Shown here piece after piece: positions 1 to 8,759 of a DNA stretch of 64,000 bases. The notes under the pieces are model-generated. The model saw only the letters and a list, made by a program, of their open reading frames with translations, was not told the origin of the DNA and ran no database searches. This DNA is from CAVVNN01 sp963838035 (GTDB taxonomy: Bacteria > Actinomycetota > Thermoleophilia > Solirubrobacterales > 70-9): contig CAWIPM010000001.1 in NCBI GenBank assembly GCA_963838035.1, positions 112,679 through 176,678 of the forward strand, given 5' to 3'. Each line of letters begins with the position of its first letter. Within the stretch, counting starts at the first letter, position 1. The position numbers and the translations under genes were made by a program.

Positions 1-1
1 C

Positions 2-820
2 GCGATTCCCTTCGAGATCCGCTCGGTCGAGGAGCTGGGGCTGCCGCAGGTGGTCACCAGACTCGCCGAAGAGCAGCGGGGGATCATCCTCGTCACCGGC
101 ACCACCGGCTCGGGCAAGAGCACGACGCTGGCGGCGATGATCGACCACATCAACCAGACCCGGGCGCAGCACATCGTCACGCTCGAGGACCCGATCGAGT
201 ACCTGCACGCCGACAAACGCTCGATCGTCAACCAGCGCGAAGTCGGCTCCGACACGCTAGAGCTTCGCCCGCGCGATGCGGCGGGTCCTGCGCCAGGACC
301 CCGACGTGATCCTGATCGGCGAGATGCGCGACGAGGAGACGGTGCGCACCGCCCTCTCGGCGGCGGAGACCGGCCACCTCGTCCTCTCCACCGTCCACAC
401 CCTGGACGCGACCGAGACGATCAACCGCATCGTCGACTTCTTCCCCCCCACCTGCAACAGCAGGCGCGGGTGATGCTCGCCTCCACCCTGAAGGGCGCGA
501 TCGCCCAGCGCCTGGTGCCCGACGTCACCGGCGACGGTCGGGTCGCCGCGGCCGAGGTGATGGTCGTCACCGGCCGCGTCCAGGATCTGATCCTCAACCC
601 CGACGAAACCGGCAAGATCACCGAGGTCATCGGCGAGGGCGAGTACTACGGGATGTGCACCTTCGACCAGTCGCTGCTGCACTACGTGATGGAGGGCAAG
701 GTCACCGAGGAGGTTGCGCTCGACTACGCCTCCAGCCCGCACGACTTCAAACTGATGCTTTCCGCAGGTGGCCAGCGCGCCAGCGGCATCGAGCAGCTCG
801 ACGGGGAGCCGAGCGAGTAA
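2..820 (+). CDS. pilT: PilT-type pilus retraction ATPase, 5'-truncated, two frameshifts
   Basis: Hexameric motor ATPase that would power pilus retraction at the inner face of the membrane. The reading frame is open from base 2, so the N-terminal PAS-like part lies outside the window. Walker A (GTTGSGKST), an Asp-box region (EDPIEYLH), GEMRDEETV (Walker B) and the His box ([11 protein letters not shown]) are all present. The protein is read in two frames: one extra base near 258-265 moves it to the +1 frame, and a C run at 443-449 that is one base short restores it. The ends in both frames match PilT well, so I read this as one gene with two indels, probably sequence errors. It is a second copy, distinct from the intact PilT at 4990-6195, and could be a PilU-like accessory motor. 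Confidence 0.85.
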   Translation, partial: AIPFEIRSVEELGLPQVVTRLAEEQRGIILVTGTTGSGKSTTLAAMIDHINQTRAQHIVTLEDPIEYLHADKRSIVNQREVGSDTLELRPRDAAGPAPGPRRDPDRRDARRGDGAHRPLGGGDRPPRPLHRPHPGRDRDDQPHRRLLPPHLQQQARVMLASTLKGAIAQRLVPDVTGDGRVAAAEVMVVTGRVQDLILNPDETGKITEVIGEGEYYGMCTFDQSLLHYVMEGKVTEEVALDYASSPHDFKLMLSAGGQRASGIEQLDGEPSE

Positions 821-927
821 CCGCGTTGCCCCGAGCGCCCGACCGAATCATTAGTACGAGCGTCCGTTGCCTGGCCAGCGGCTTTTCACGGCTCAAGCTC
901 GGGCGTCCTGGGCCGATCAACCAGACG

Positions 928-2454
928 ATGGCCCCCATCGATCCAGTGCGCCGCCTTCGCGAGCTAGCTCGCGACGAGACCGGTATGGCTCTGCCGTTCG
1001 CGCTCTTCGCGATGATCGCCAGCATGGCGCTGGCCGGCGCCGCCGTGATGGCGACGGTCGACGTTCAGCACGGGGCGCAGCGCGACAACTCCGCCAAGGG
1101 CGCGATCGCAGCCGCCGACGCCGGTGCCAACGTCGCAAGGCTGCGGCTTGCCCGCTATGCGACCGTGCTCGCCACGCAACCCTGCCTCAAGTTGAGTGCC
1201 ACGAACACGCTGGAAGGCACGGTTGCCGAAAGCGACGGCTGGTGCCCTGATGTCAGCGGCACGGTCGGCGGCGGGAGCTACGTGTACCGGGTCAGCCCCG
1301 CCGGGTCGACCTGCGGCGCCTACAAGCTCTGCGTCATCTCGACTGGGATCGTCGGCGGTGTCAGCCGGCGAATCGAGGTGACCTTCAACGAATCGGCTGT
1401 GCAGCAGGCCGCAGAAACAGAACCCAGCATCGAAGAAGGGGGCGGCGAAGAAGGCGGCGGCGGGAGCCAGGAAAACGGCTTGTCGGGATTTGAGGGGCTG
1501 ATCGGCCAGGCCGGGATAGAACTCAGCGGCAACGCCGACGTGCGGGTCGGCGTCGGCACCAACGGTGACGTCACCGCCGAAGGCAACGCCAGCGTCTGCG
1601 GCGACATCCGTCACGGCGTCGGCAAAGGCTGGCACACGACAGGCAACGCCTCTCAGTGCAACGGCTACGAAGTGACCGAAGGCAACACGGTCATGCCGCC
1701 GGTCAGCAGCTTCATGCCGGCGGACATCGCGACAAACAACTCCGACTACCGACTGGTCGAGTGCACGACGACAAAGCCGGTGAAAGAACCGAGCGGCTGC
1801 GAATCCGATGCCTACAGCGGCCACCGGAACTCGACCAAACCCTGGAACGCGAGCGCGCGCGCGGTCGCCGTCGCGAGCAACGACACCCTCACCCTGTCTG
1901 GCGGCGACTACTGGATCTGCTCGCTCAGTCTGAGCGGCAACTCCCAGTTGATCATGGCCGCGGGTGCCCAGGTGCGCCTCTTCTTCGACACGCCCGAGAA
2001 CTGCGGCCTCTCGCCGGGGACCGCCCAGATCGCCCTCAGCGGCAACACCAGGATCGCCTCCTCCAACAAACTCGCCATGCCGGCCTTCTACCTGCTCGGC
2101 TCCGAAACGGTTCCGACCAGCGTCAACCTGACCGGCAACGCGAGCACGACCGACGAATTCGTCATCTACGGGCCCAACACGACCATGAACATCTCCGGCA
2201 ACGCGACCTACAAGGGCGTGATCGCCGGCAAGAAGGTCGTGATGAGCGGCAACGGGAAAATCGAAGACGACAGCAGCTACGAACCGCCGGCTGAAATCAA
2301 GCCGACCATCGAACCATCGCAGCCCAAAGAAGGCGAACCGCCCGGCGGCGGATCCAGCACGACCGTCACGACGGCGCGCTACTTCACGCCGCAGACCTAC
2401 GTCGAGTGCAGCGGCACCGCCTCGGCTGGCTCCCAGCCGGACGCGGACTGCTGA
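928..2454 (+). CDS. PilX-like pilus protein with SGN-repeat beta-helix-like body
   Basis: 508 residues. The start is the ATG at 928, which places a short basic leader (RRLRELARDETG) before a single hydrophobic helix starting MALPFALF, as in PilX-type minor pilins; the acidic residue five after the cleavage glycine of ordinary pilins is absent. After the helix come a region with cysteines, a Glu/Gly-rich linker (about 165-190) and a long body in which short SGN/TGN/EGN motifs recur (ELSGNADV, TAEGNASV, LSGNSQL, NLTGNAST, NISGNATY, VMSGNGK). This resembles the beta-helix-like DUF7305 architecture, recalled rather than searched. It lies between two motor ATPase genes and is probably an exported, pilus-associated minor component. 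The fold is inferred. Confidence 0.65.
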   Translation: MAPIDPVRRLRELARDETGMALPFALFAMIASMALAGAAVMATVDVQHGAQRDNSAKGAIAAADAGANVARLRLARYATVLATQPCLKLSATNTLEGTVAESDGWCPDVSGTVGGGSYVYRVSPAGSTCGAYKLCVISTGIVGGVSRRIEVTFNESAVQQAAETEPSIEEGGGEEGGGGSQENGLSGFEGLIGQAGIELSGNADVRVGVGTNGDVTAEGNASVCGDIRHGVGKGWHTTGNASQCNGYEVTEGNTVMPPVSSFMPADIATNNSDYRLVECTTTKPVKEPSGCESDAYSGHRNSTKPWNASARAVAVASNDTLTLSGGDYWICSLSLSGNSQLIMAAGAQVRLFFDTPENCGLSPGTAQIALSGNTRIASSNKLAMPAFYLLGSETVPTSVNLTGNASTTDEFVIYGPNTTMNISGNATYKGVIAGKKVVMSGNGKIEDDSSYEPPAEIKPTIEPSQPKEGEPPGGGSSTTVTTARYFTPQTYVECSGTASAGSQPDADC

Positions 2455-2536
2455 GCCCGGTCCCGGCGTCTCGGCGGCGAATCTCGCCCACCGCTCAAGC
2501 TAGATGCCAAAGCTGTCGAGCTAGATAAGCGAACGT

Positions 2537-3151
2537 ATGCGGGAGAAGCTCAACAGCAACCCCCTGGCGCAGATCGCCGTGGTCGGCGTGCTGCTCGCTG
2601 TGGTAGGCGTCTTCGCACTCTCCTCGATGGGCGGCAAGGGAGGTGAAGAAGCCGAATCGAGCAGCACGACCAGCTCGGCGAGCGTCACGGCTCCGGCCGG
2701 CTCGGCCTCGGTTACGGCGACCGCCACGACCCCGTCGGCGAGCGCATCCTCGACCTCCGCCTCGGCGGCGAGCGTTCCCGCCGTGACGGCACCGCGCCTT
2801 CCGCATCGCGTTACGGTCGCCTTCGATGCTAACCGGACCGTGGTCCTGCTGATCGTGAAGCGGGGTGGGATCGACGACGTCATGACCGCCGTCGACTCCC
2901 TGCCGCTCAAATTCACGCGTGGCGTGTCGTTGTTCGTCGTGCCGGCAAACAAGATCGCCAACTACGCGGCGATCACCCAGGGCGTCGATGTCGAACGCGT
3001 ACCGGCACTCGTAGTGGTGCGGCCCAAGAGCCTCGACCGCGGTTTTGCCACCGCCTCGGTCAACTACGGCTTTCAGACTCCGCAGAGCATCGTCCAGGCC
3101 GTGATCGACGCCCGCTACAAGGGCCGCACGCTCGACTACCACCCATATTAG
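2537..3151 (+). CDS. membrane-anchored protein, possible thioredoxin-like domain without CxxC
   Basis: 204 residues, unknown function. One N-terminal transmembrane helix (about 12-32, QIAVVGVLLAVVGVFAL) is followed by a low-complexity Ser/Thr/Ala linker (about 40-85) and a folded C-terminal domain (about 88-204). That domain has a strand-helix pattern and the stretch RVPALVVVRP, which looks like the cis-proline strand of a thioredoxin fold; no CxxC redox pair is present. The stop is one base before the pilB start, so it is probably cotranscribed and part of the inner-membrane pilus machinery. No clear Shine-Dalgarno sequence precedes the ATG. The thioredoxin-like reading is weak. Confidence 0.6.
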   Translation: MREKLNSNPLAQIAVVGVLLAVVGVFALSSMGGKGGEEAESSSTTSSASVTAPAGSASVTATATTPSASASSTSASAASVPAVTAPRLPHRVTVAFDANRTVVLLIVKRGGIDDVMTAVDSLPLKFTRGVSLFVVPANKIANYAAITQGVDVERVPALVVVRPKSLDRGFATASVNYGFQTPQSIVQAVIDARYKGRTLDYHPY

Positions 3152-3152
3152 C

Positions 3153-4946
3153 GTGGGCTCGCCGGACTTCCCCAGCCACCTGCGGCCGGTTCCCGACTCC
3201 GGCGACTCGACCGCGCCCAGCCTCGACCGGGGCAGAGACGGCACGCCGGGTCTGACGCCGCCTGTCGCCCGCGGGCGCTCAAGCGGCTTCGTCACCGACG
3301 TTTTGGTCGATCTCGGCTTCGTCGCGGAAGACCGCGTGCGCCAGGGGATCGAAGAAGCCCGCACGGCGGTCATGCCGCCGGAGGCGCTGTTGCTCCAGCA
3401 GGGTGCGGTGACCGGGGACCAACTGTCCCGCGCGGTCGCCGAGCGCTACGGCCTCGACCACATCGACCTCTCCGCCTACCAGGTCGACATGGCGGCGGCG
3501 AACCTGATCACGGTCAACACGGCGCGCCGCTACAGGGCGCTGCCGGTCGGCTTCGACGACAAGCAGACGCTGCTGGTCGCGATGGCCGACCCGACCAACG
3601 TGCTCGCCGTCGATGACATCCAGATCGCCACCGGTCTCGACTGCCGCGTCGCGGTCGCCGCCGAGGAGGACATCGAATCGCTGATCGGCCGTCTCAACAC
3701 GCTTCAGAGCTCCGTCAGCGAGGCGGCGCTCGAGCGTGAGGCGGAGGTCGAGGAAGAGCTTGCCGAGGTCAGCGACATGCAGGTCAGCGCCGAGGACGCG
3801 CCGGTGATCAAGCTCGTCTACAGCATCCTCGGCCAGGCGGTGGGGGAGGGCGCCTCCGACGTCCACTTCGAGCCCGAGGAAGACGAGATGCGGGTGCGCT
3901 TTCGGATCGACGGCGTGCTCAGGGAGGCAGCGCATGTCCCCAAGCGGATGGTCAACGCGGTCGTCTCCCGGATCAAGATCATGAGCGACCTCGACATCGC
4001 CGAGAAACGGGTCCCCCAGGACGGCCGCGTCAGCGTCACGGTCGAGGATCGCCGCGTTGACCTCCGCATCACCACGCTGCCGACCCAGCGCGGCGAGGGG
4101 GCGACGATCCGCATCCTCGACAAGGACAACACGCAGCGCACTCTCGACGAGCTCGGCATGGACGGCTCGGCCCGCGAGCGCTTCGAAGCGTCCTTCCACC
4201 AGGCCTACGGCGCCGTCCTCGTCACCGGGCCCACCGGCTCCGGCAAGTCGACGACCCTCTACGCGGCGCTCCAGGAGCTGAACGAAATCGAGAAGAACAT
4301 CGTCACGATCGAGGACCCGGTCGAGTACCGGCTTGGCGGGATCAACCAGATCAACGTCAACCGCAAGGCCGGGCTCGACTTCGCCACCGGCCTGCGCTCG
4401 ATCCTGCGCGCCGACCCCGATGTCGTCATGGTCGGCGAGATCCGCGACGGCGAGACGGCGCGGATCGCGATCGAGGCGGCGCTGACAGGGCACATGATGC
4501 TTACCACCCTGCACACCAACGATGCCCCCGGGGCGGTCACCCGCCTGACCAAGATGGGGATCGAGGCCTTCCTGATCGCCTCCGCGGTGGACTGCGTGGT
4601 CGCCCAGCGGCTGGCGCGCAAGCTCTGCACCCACTGCAAGCGGCGCACGATCGTGCCCCAGGAGGCGCTCCTCGACGCGAACCTCAGGGTGGCAGTCGAG
4701 ATCGAGGCCTACGAGCCGATTGGCTGCTCGCGCTGCAACCAGAGCGGCTACCGCGGCCGGATCGGGATCTACTCGGTAATGACGATGAGCGAGCGGATCA
4801 AGGAGATGACGGTCGAGCAGGGCTCCGAGGCGGAGATCGCCGCTGTGGCCCGCGAAGAGGGGATGCTCACCCTGCGCGAGGACGGGCTGATCAAGGTGCG
4901 CAGCGGCATTACCAGCCTCGAGGAGGTCCTCCGTGTCACCGCATAG
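3153..4946 (+). CDS. pilB: PilB/GspE-type pilus extension ATPase with N-terminal MshEN domain
   Basis: 597 residues, GTG start one base after the upstream stop. An N-terminal GspE-type (MshEN) domain occupies about residues 35-175 (GFVTDVLVDLGFVAEDRV, then LDHIDLSAYQVD); in characterised homologues it binds cyclic di-GMP. The ATPase core follows, with SDVHFEPEEDEMRVRFRIDG, Walker [11 protein letters not shown], the Asp box EDPVEYRLGG, Walker B VMVGEIRDGETA and LTTLHTNDAP. Near the C-terminus the zinc tetracysteine is intact (CTHC and CSRC). It polymerises pilin at the cytoplasmic face. First gene of a tight pilB-pilT-pilC run. Whether this MshEN domain keeps the residues that contact c-di-GMP needs an alignment; the first half-motif is diverged. 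Confidence 0.95.
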   Translation: MGSPDFPSHLRPVPDSGDSTAPSLDRGRDGTPGLTPPVARGRSSGFVTDVLVDLGFVAEDRVRQGIEEARTAVMPPEALLLQQGAVTGDQLSRAVAERYGLDHIDLSAYQVDMAAANLITVNTARRYRALPVGFDDKQTLLVAMADPTNVLAVDDIQIATGLDCRVAVAAEEDIESLIGRLNTLQSSVSEAALEREAEVEEELAEVSDMQVSAEDAPVIKLVYSILGQAVGEGASDVHFEPEEDEMRVRFRIDGVLREAAHVPKRMVNAVVSRIKIMSDLDIAEKRVPQDGRVSVTVEDRRVDLRITTLPTQRGEGATIRILDKDNTQRTLDELGMDGSARERFEASFHQAYGAVLVTGPTGSGKSTTLYAALQELNEIEKNIVTIEDPVEYRLGGINQINVNRKAGLDFATGLRSILRADPDVVMVGEIRDGETARIAIEAALTGHMMLTTLHTNDAPGAVTRLTKMGIEAFLIASAVDCVVAQRLARKLCTHCKRRTIVPQEALLDANLRVAVEIEAYEPIGCSRCNQSGYRGRIGIYSVMTMSERIKEMTVEQGSEAEIAAVAREEGMLTLREDGLIKVRSGITSLEEVLRVTA

Positions 4947-4989
4947 TTGCTTTCGGGTATCGAGGAATCGGGCCTGGAGGCCGATCTAG

Positions 4990-6195
4990 ATGGCAATGGA
5001 CTTCGACTTCTCAGAGGTTCTGCGCCGCATGGTCGAGGCCAAGGCCTCCGACGTGCACCTGTCCCCCGGCTTCCCGCCGGCGATCCGCGAAAAGGGCCAG
5101 ATCGCTCCGATGGACGGCTTTCCCGTCCTCTCCGGGCAGGACACGCGCGAGGTCGTCTACAGCATCCTCAACGACGACCAGCGCAAACGCTTCGAGAACC
5201 ACAAACAGCTCGACTTCGCCTACGCGATCCCGAATGTCGCCCGCTTCCGCGTCAACTGCTTCTTCCAGCGCGGCTCGGTCAGCGCCGCCTTCCGCCTCGT
5301 GCCGCAGGAGATCCCCACGCTGGAGTCGCTTGCCGTGCCGTCTGTGCTGCGCGAGTTGACCGCCAAACCTCGCGGCTTCGTCCTCATCACCGGCCCGACT
5401 GGCTCGGGAAAGAGCACGACCCTGGCGGCGATGGTCGACGTGATCAACACCGAGCGCCCGGACCACATCCTCACGATCGAGGACCCGATCGAGTTCCTGC
5501 ACCAGCACAAGCGCTCGATCGTCAACCAGCGTGAGGTCGGCTCCGACGCCGAGGACTTCGCGCTCGGCCTGCGCGCCGCGCTGCGAGAGGACCCCGACGT
5601 GATCCTGGTCGGCGAGATGCGCGACCTGGAGACGATCTCCACCGCGCTGACCGCGGCCGAGACCGGCCATCTCGTCTTCGCCACCCTGCACACGCAGTCC
5701 ACGGCGCAGACCGTCGACCGGATCATCGACGTCTTCCCGCCCCAGCAGCAGGGGCAGGTGCGAACCCAGCTCTCGATCGCCCTGCAGGGGATCGTCACCC
5801 AGCAGCTGCTGCCGACCGCCGACGGCAGGGGCCGCGTGGTGGCCTGCGAGGTGCTGGTGCCGACGCCGGCGATCCGCAACCTGATCCGCGAGGGCAAGAC
5901 GCACCAGATCTACGCCGCAGTGCAGACCTCGGGGGCGGTCGGGATGCAGACGATGGACTCCGACCTGGCGCGGCTGGTGCGGGAGGGTGCGATCACCCGC
6001 TCGCTGGCCGAACAGCGGGCCTCGGTGCCCGAGGAGTTGAAACGGCTGCTCAGTGGCGTCGCGCCGATGGCACCGCAAGCGGCGCCGGCCGGAGCTCCCG
6101 CGGGCGCCCCGGGGAACGGCTCGGCTGCATCACCCACGCCACCGGCCGCTTCGGCCGCGCCGCCGGCACCGCCCGCATACACCCAGGGAGCCTAG
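4990..6195 (+). CDS. pilT: PilT pilus retraction ATPase
   Basis: 401 residues, complete. It begins FDFSEVLRRMVEAKASDVHL, the typical PilT N-terminal PAS-like domain, followed by Walker [11 protein letters not shown] (about 133-142), EDPIEFLH, the Walker B segment VILVGEMRDLETI and the HLVFATLHTQ His box. The family motif AIRNLIREGK, required for retraction in known PilT proteins, is present near residue 297. The last 45 residues are an Ala/Pro-rich disordered tail not found in classical PilT. It follows pilB by 43 bases and precedes pilC by 3, so the three are probably one operon. It depolymerises pili using ATP. Confidence 0.95.
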   Translation: MAMDFDFSEVLRRMVEAKASDVHLSPGFPPAIREKGQIAPMDGFPVLSGQDTREVVYSILNDDQRKRFENHKQLDFAYAIPNVARFRVNCFFQRGSVSAAFRLVPQEIPTLESLAVPSVLRELTAKPRGFVLITGPTGSGKSTTLAAMVDVINTERPDHILTIEDPIEFLHQHKRSIVNQREVGSDAEDFALGLRAALREDPDVILVGEMRDLETISTALTAAETGHLVFATLHTQSTAQTVDRIIDVFPPQQQGQVRTQLSIALQGIVTQQLLPTADGRGRVVACEVLVPTPAIRNLIREGKTHQIYAAVQTSGAVGMQTMDSDLARLVREGAITRSLAEQRASVPEELKRLLSGVAPMAPQAAPAGAPAGAPGNGSAASPTPPAASAAPPAPPAYTQGA

Positions 6196-6198
6196 CGG

Positions 6199-7443
6199 AT
6201 GGCCGCCGCCACGACGTTCAGCTTCCGCGCCTTGGACCTGGCTGGCGCCGCCTCAGCCGGCGAGGTCGAGGCCGAGTCCAAGGCCCAGGTCACTGATCAG
6301 CTGCGCCAGCGCGGCCTGATCGTCCTCGACGTGACCGAGAAGGCCTCGCCGTTCAACATCGAGGACTTCTTCAAGCGCTGGCAGGGCGTCGCCATGCGGG
6401 AGCTGGCCGTCTTCTCGCGTCAGTTCGCGACCCTGGTTGCCTCGGGGATGCCGATGCTGCGCACCCTGCACACGCTCGAGGAGCAGACCCAGGACGAGAT
6501 GATCAAAGAGGCCGTCGCCGGGGTGCGGGCCGACGTCGAGGCCGGCTCGACGCTGGAGCAGGCGATGGCGCGCCATCCGAGGGTCTTCGACCGCCTGTTC
6601 CGCGCGATGGTCCGCTCCGGGGAGCAGTCGGGACGCCTTGAGGACGCGCTCGACCGGATCGCCTTCCAGGTGGAGAAAACCGACGCCCTGCGGCGCCAGG
6701 TCAAATCGGCGCTTATGTACCCGGCGCTGGTCTTCGGCTTCGCGATCGTGGTGCTGGTCGCGATCGTCGTCTTCGTGATTCCGGTCTTCGTCAACATCTT
6801 CAATGAAATCGCCGCCGAACATCCGGGCGAAAGCGCGGCGCTGCCGGCGCCGACCCAGCTCTGCGTGAACGTGTCGAACGCGCTGACGGGGTACTGGTTC
6901 CTGATTATCCCCGGCCTTATCATCGGCTTCTTCGCCTTCTTCAGGTGGAAGAAGACCGAACGCGGCAAGGAGATATGGCAGCGCTTCACGCTGCGGATCC
7001 CGGCCAAGATCGGCGACGTGATCCAGAAGGTGGCGCTGGCCCGCTGGTCGCGCACCTTCTCCGGCTCGGTCTCCTCCGGCGTGCCGATGCTGCAGGCAGT
7101 CAAGCTGACCGGGGAGACGGCGGGAAACATCGTGATCGAGCGCGCAATGGACGAGGTGTACGCCTCGGTCAAGCGGGGCGGCTCGCTCGCCGGGCCGATC
7201 GAACAGAACCCGATCTTCCCCCCCATGGTCGGCCACATGGTCGCGGTCGGCGAGGAGACCGGCCAGCTCGAGCACATGATGACCAAGATCGCCGACTTCT
7301 ACGAGGCCGAGGTCGACGCCAAGGTGAAGGCGCTGACGGCGCTGATCGAGCCGCTGATGATCGTCTTCGTCGGCGCCATGGTCGGCTTCATCGTGATCTC
7401 GATGTACCTGCCGCTGATCAGCGTCTACGAAAAGATCCGCTGA
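6199..7443 (+). CDS. pilC: PilC/GspF inner-membrane platform protein
   Basis: 414 residues with two T2SSF domains. The first contains ELAVFSRQFATLVASGMPM and the second RWSRTFSGSVSSGVPML, the canonical repeated signatures. Three hydrophobic segments (about 172-198, 233-251 and 379-402) match the usual PilC topology. It is the membrane platform on which PilB and PilT act. It starts 3 bases after pilT and ends the first half of the pilus locus; the remaining T4P genes resume near 14 kb, beyond an accessory block. Confidence 0.95.
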   Translation: MAAATTFSFRALDLAGAASAGEVEAESKAQVTDQLRQRGLIVLDVTEKASPFNIEDFFKRWQGVAMRELAVFSRQFATLVASGMPMLRTLHTLEEQTQDEMIKEAVAGVRADVEAGSTLEQAMARHPRVFDRLFRAMVRSGEQSGRLEDALDRIAFQVEKTDALRRQVKSALMYPALVFGFAIVVLVAIVVFVIPVFVNIFNEIAAEHPGESAALPAPTQLCVNVSNALTGYWFLIIPGLIIGFFAFFRWKKTERGKEIWQRFTLRIPAKIGDVIQKVALARWSRTFSGSVSSGVPMLQAVKLTGETAGNIVIERAMDEVYASVKRGGSLAGPIEQNPIFPPMVGHMVAVGEETGQLEHMMTKIADFYEAEVDAKVKALTALIEPLMIVFVGAMVGFIVISMYLPLISVYEKIR

Positions 7444-7480
7444 GCCAACGCTGTTCCAGCGCAACCTTGGGGGGTTCTCG

Positions 7481-7507
7481 AACCTTTGAAAGGTTACGTG
7501 CTAACCT
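7481..7507. promoter_or_regulatory. two overlapping palindromes upstream of fic
   Basis: AACCTTTGAAAGGTT (7481-7495) is a perfect 7+1+7 palindrome. It overlaps AGGTTACGTGCTAACCT (7491-7507), a 6+5+6 inverted repeat. Further AACCTT half sites occur just upstream (7463-7468). The 100-bp gap between pilC and the Fic gene is less GC-rich than its surroundings. The layout suggests a multi-site operator controlling fic, but a weak terminator of the pilBTC operon cannot be excluded. Confidence 0.4.
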
Positions 7508-7544
7508 TACAAAGCTTGAGTAGCTCTGAAAGGAAACGGCCACG

Positions 7545-8759
7545 TTGAACGGCGAGCAAGGTATAACACCTGAGCTTTTGGGGCTCTACGAGGAGCACCT
7601 ATGGCCCAGCAATCCAGGCGCCTACGGACGCAGGGCCCGTAAAGGAGGTCGCTACCAAGCGTTCATCCCCGATCCGATCTCCGAACGGTCCTTTCTCCTC
7701 GATGGCGAAGCAGGCGCATTGCTACATGAGGCTGCGAAGGCGCTCGAGCACCTGGAGCAGTCGCCGACCCGCGTGGCGACACTCGGGGCGGTTGCGCAGA
7801 ATCTGCTGCGCTCCGAGAGTGTGGCCTCGTCCCGTATTGAGGGTGTGGTCATTTCGCACAAGCGCCTCGTGCGCGCCGCCCAAAGGGGAGCAGGCAAACA
7901 CCGCGGCGACAACCGCGTGGCGGGGGTGCTCGGCAATGTCGAGGCGATGAAGCGAGCGATCGCGATCGGCGAGAAGGGTGAGCCATTCGCTGTCAGCGAT
8001 CTGCTCGAAATCCATCGGCTCCTCCTTCGCTTCACCGAGGATCGCCGGATCGCCGGCGTCGTCCGCGAGGCGCAGAATTGGATTGGCGGAAACGACTACA
8101 ACCCCGTCGGCGCCGCCTACGTGCCTCCCCCTCCCGCGCGCGTGCCAGACCTGCTGTCGGATCTCTGCGCCTTCATCAACCGGGACGACCTGCCCCCAAT
8201 CGCCCAGTCGGCGATAGCCCACGCCCAGTTCGAGACCATCCACCCGTTTGCCGATGGCAACGGCCGGACCGGACGAGCGCTCATCTATGCGATCCTGCGC
8301 AGGCGGGGGGAGATCCCCAGTTACATCCCCCCGATCAGCCTCGTGCTGGGAGCCGCCCCAAAGGCCTACATCGCTGGATTGACGGAGTACAGGGAAGGCG
8401 ATGTCCGCCGCTGGTGCGGCTCCTTCGCTCACGCGACGACCAGCGCGGCACGCGAGGCCGAGCGGCTCGCTCAGGCGATAGAGGTACTGCAGGAGGGATG
8501 GCTCGAGCGCTTGGGGCAGCCACGCAAAGACGCCGCGGCGCGCCAGCTGGTCGGCGCGCTGCCCGAGCAGCCGGTCATCGACGTGCCGGCCGCCCAACGG
8601 CTGAGCGGCAAATCGCATGTCGCGGTAGGCAACGCGATGCGGCAGCTGGAGGAAGCCGGCATCCTCCGCAGGCTCGACGAGCGAAAGTGGGGCCGGGTCT
8701 GGGAGTGCGACGAGCTCCTAGAACTCGTCGAAGACTTCGAGAAGGCCGTCTCCTACTGA
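7545..8759 (+). CDS. fic: Fic-family AMP-transferase with N-terminal inhibitory motif
   Basis: 404 residues, TTG start preceded by an AAAGG-type ribosome site. The complete catalytic motif HPFADGNGRTGR lies at residues 233-244, with His233 as catalytic base. An N-terminal helix carries SSRIEG (95-100), fitting the class II inhibitory motif (S/T)xxxE(G/N), so the enzyme is expected to be self-inhibited through Glu99. The C-terminal part (about 325-400, ALPEQPVIDVPAAQRLSG) is a winged-helix-like region common in long Fic proteins. Such enzymes transfer AMP to hydroxyl side chains of target proteins. It ends tail to tail with the reverse-strand coiled-coil gene, overlapping by about 7 bases. The target is unknown; toxin or regulatory roles are both possible. 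Confidence 0.9.
   Translation: MNGEQGITPELLGLYEEHLWPSNPGAYGRRARKGGRYQAFIPDPISERSFLLDGEAGALLHEAAKALEHLEQSPTRVATLGAVAQNLLRSESVASSRIEGVVISHKRLVRAAQRGAGKHRGDNRVAGVLGNVEAMKRAIAIGEKGEPFAVSDLLEIHRLLLRFTEDRRIAGVVREAQNWIGGNDYNPVGAAYVPPPPARVPDLLSDLCAFINRDDLPPIAQSAIAHAQFETIHPFADGNGRTGRALIYAILRRRGEIPSYIPPISLVLGAAPKAYIAGLTEYREGDVRRWCGSFAHATTSAAREAERLAQAIEVLQEGWLERLGQPRKDAAARQLVGALPEQPVIDVPAAQRLSGKSHVAVGNAMRQLEEAGILRRLDERKWGRVWECDELLELVEDFEKAVSY

Noticed and set aside
258..449. Programmed ribosomal frameshifting in the first PilT gene
   Set aside because: No slippery heptamer with a downstream structure is evident, the shifts are paired +1/-1, and one falls in a C run; sequence error is simpler.
847..927. 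ATTAGTAC sequence before the PilX-like gene, similar to the pilin leader hairpin
   Set aside because: No GEMM core (GGCAAAC, CGCAAAGCC) is present, so there is no support for a second riboswitch.
964..1824. Long open frames antisense to the PilX-like gene and to most other genes of the window
   Set aside because: High-GC coding DNA keeps antisense frames open; these have no start signals, family motifs or normal composition.
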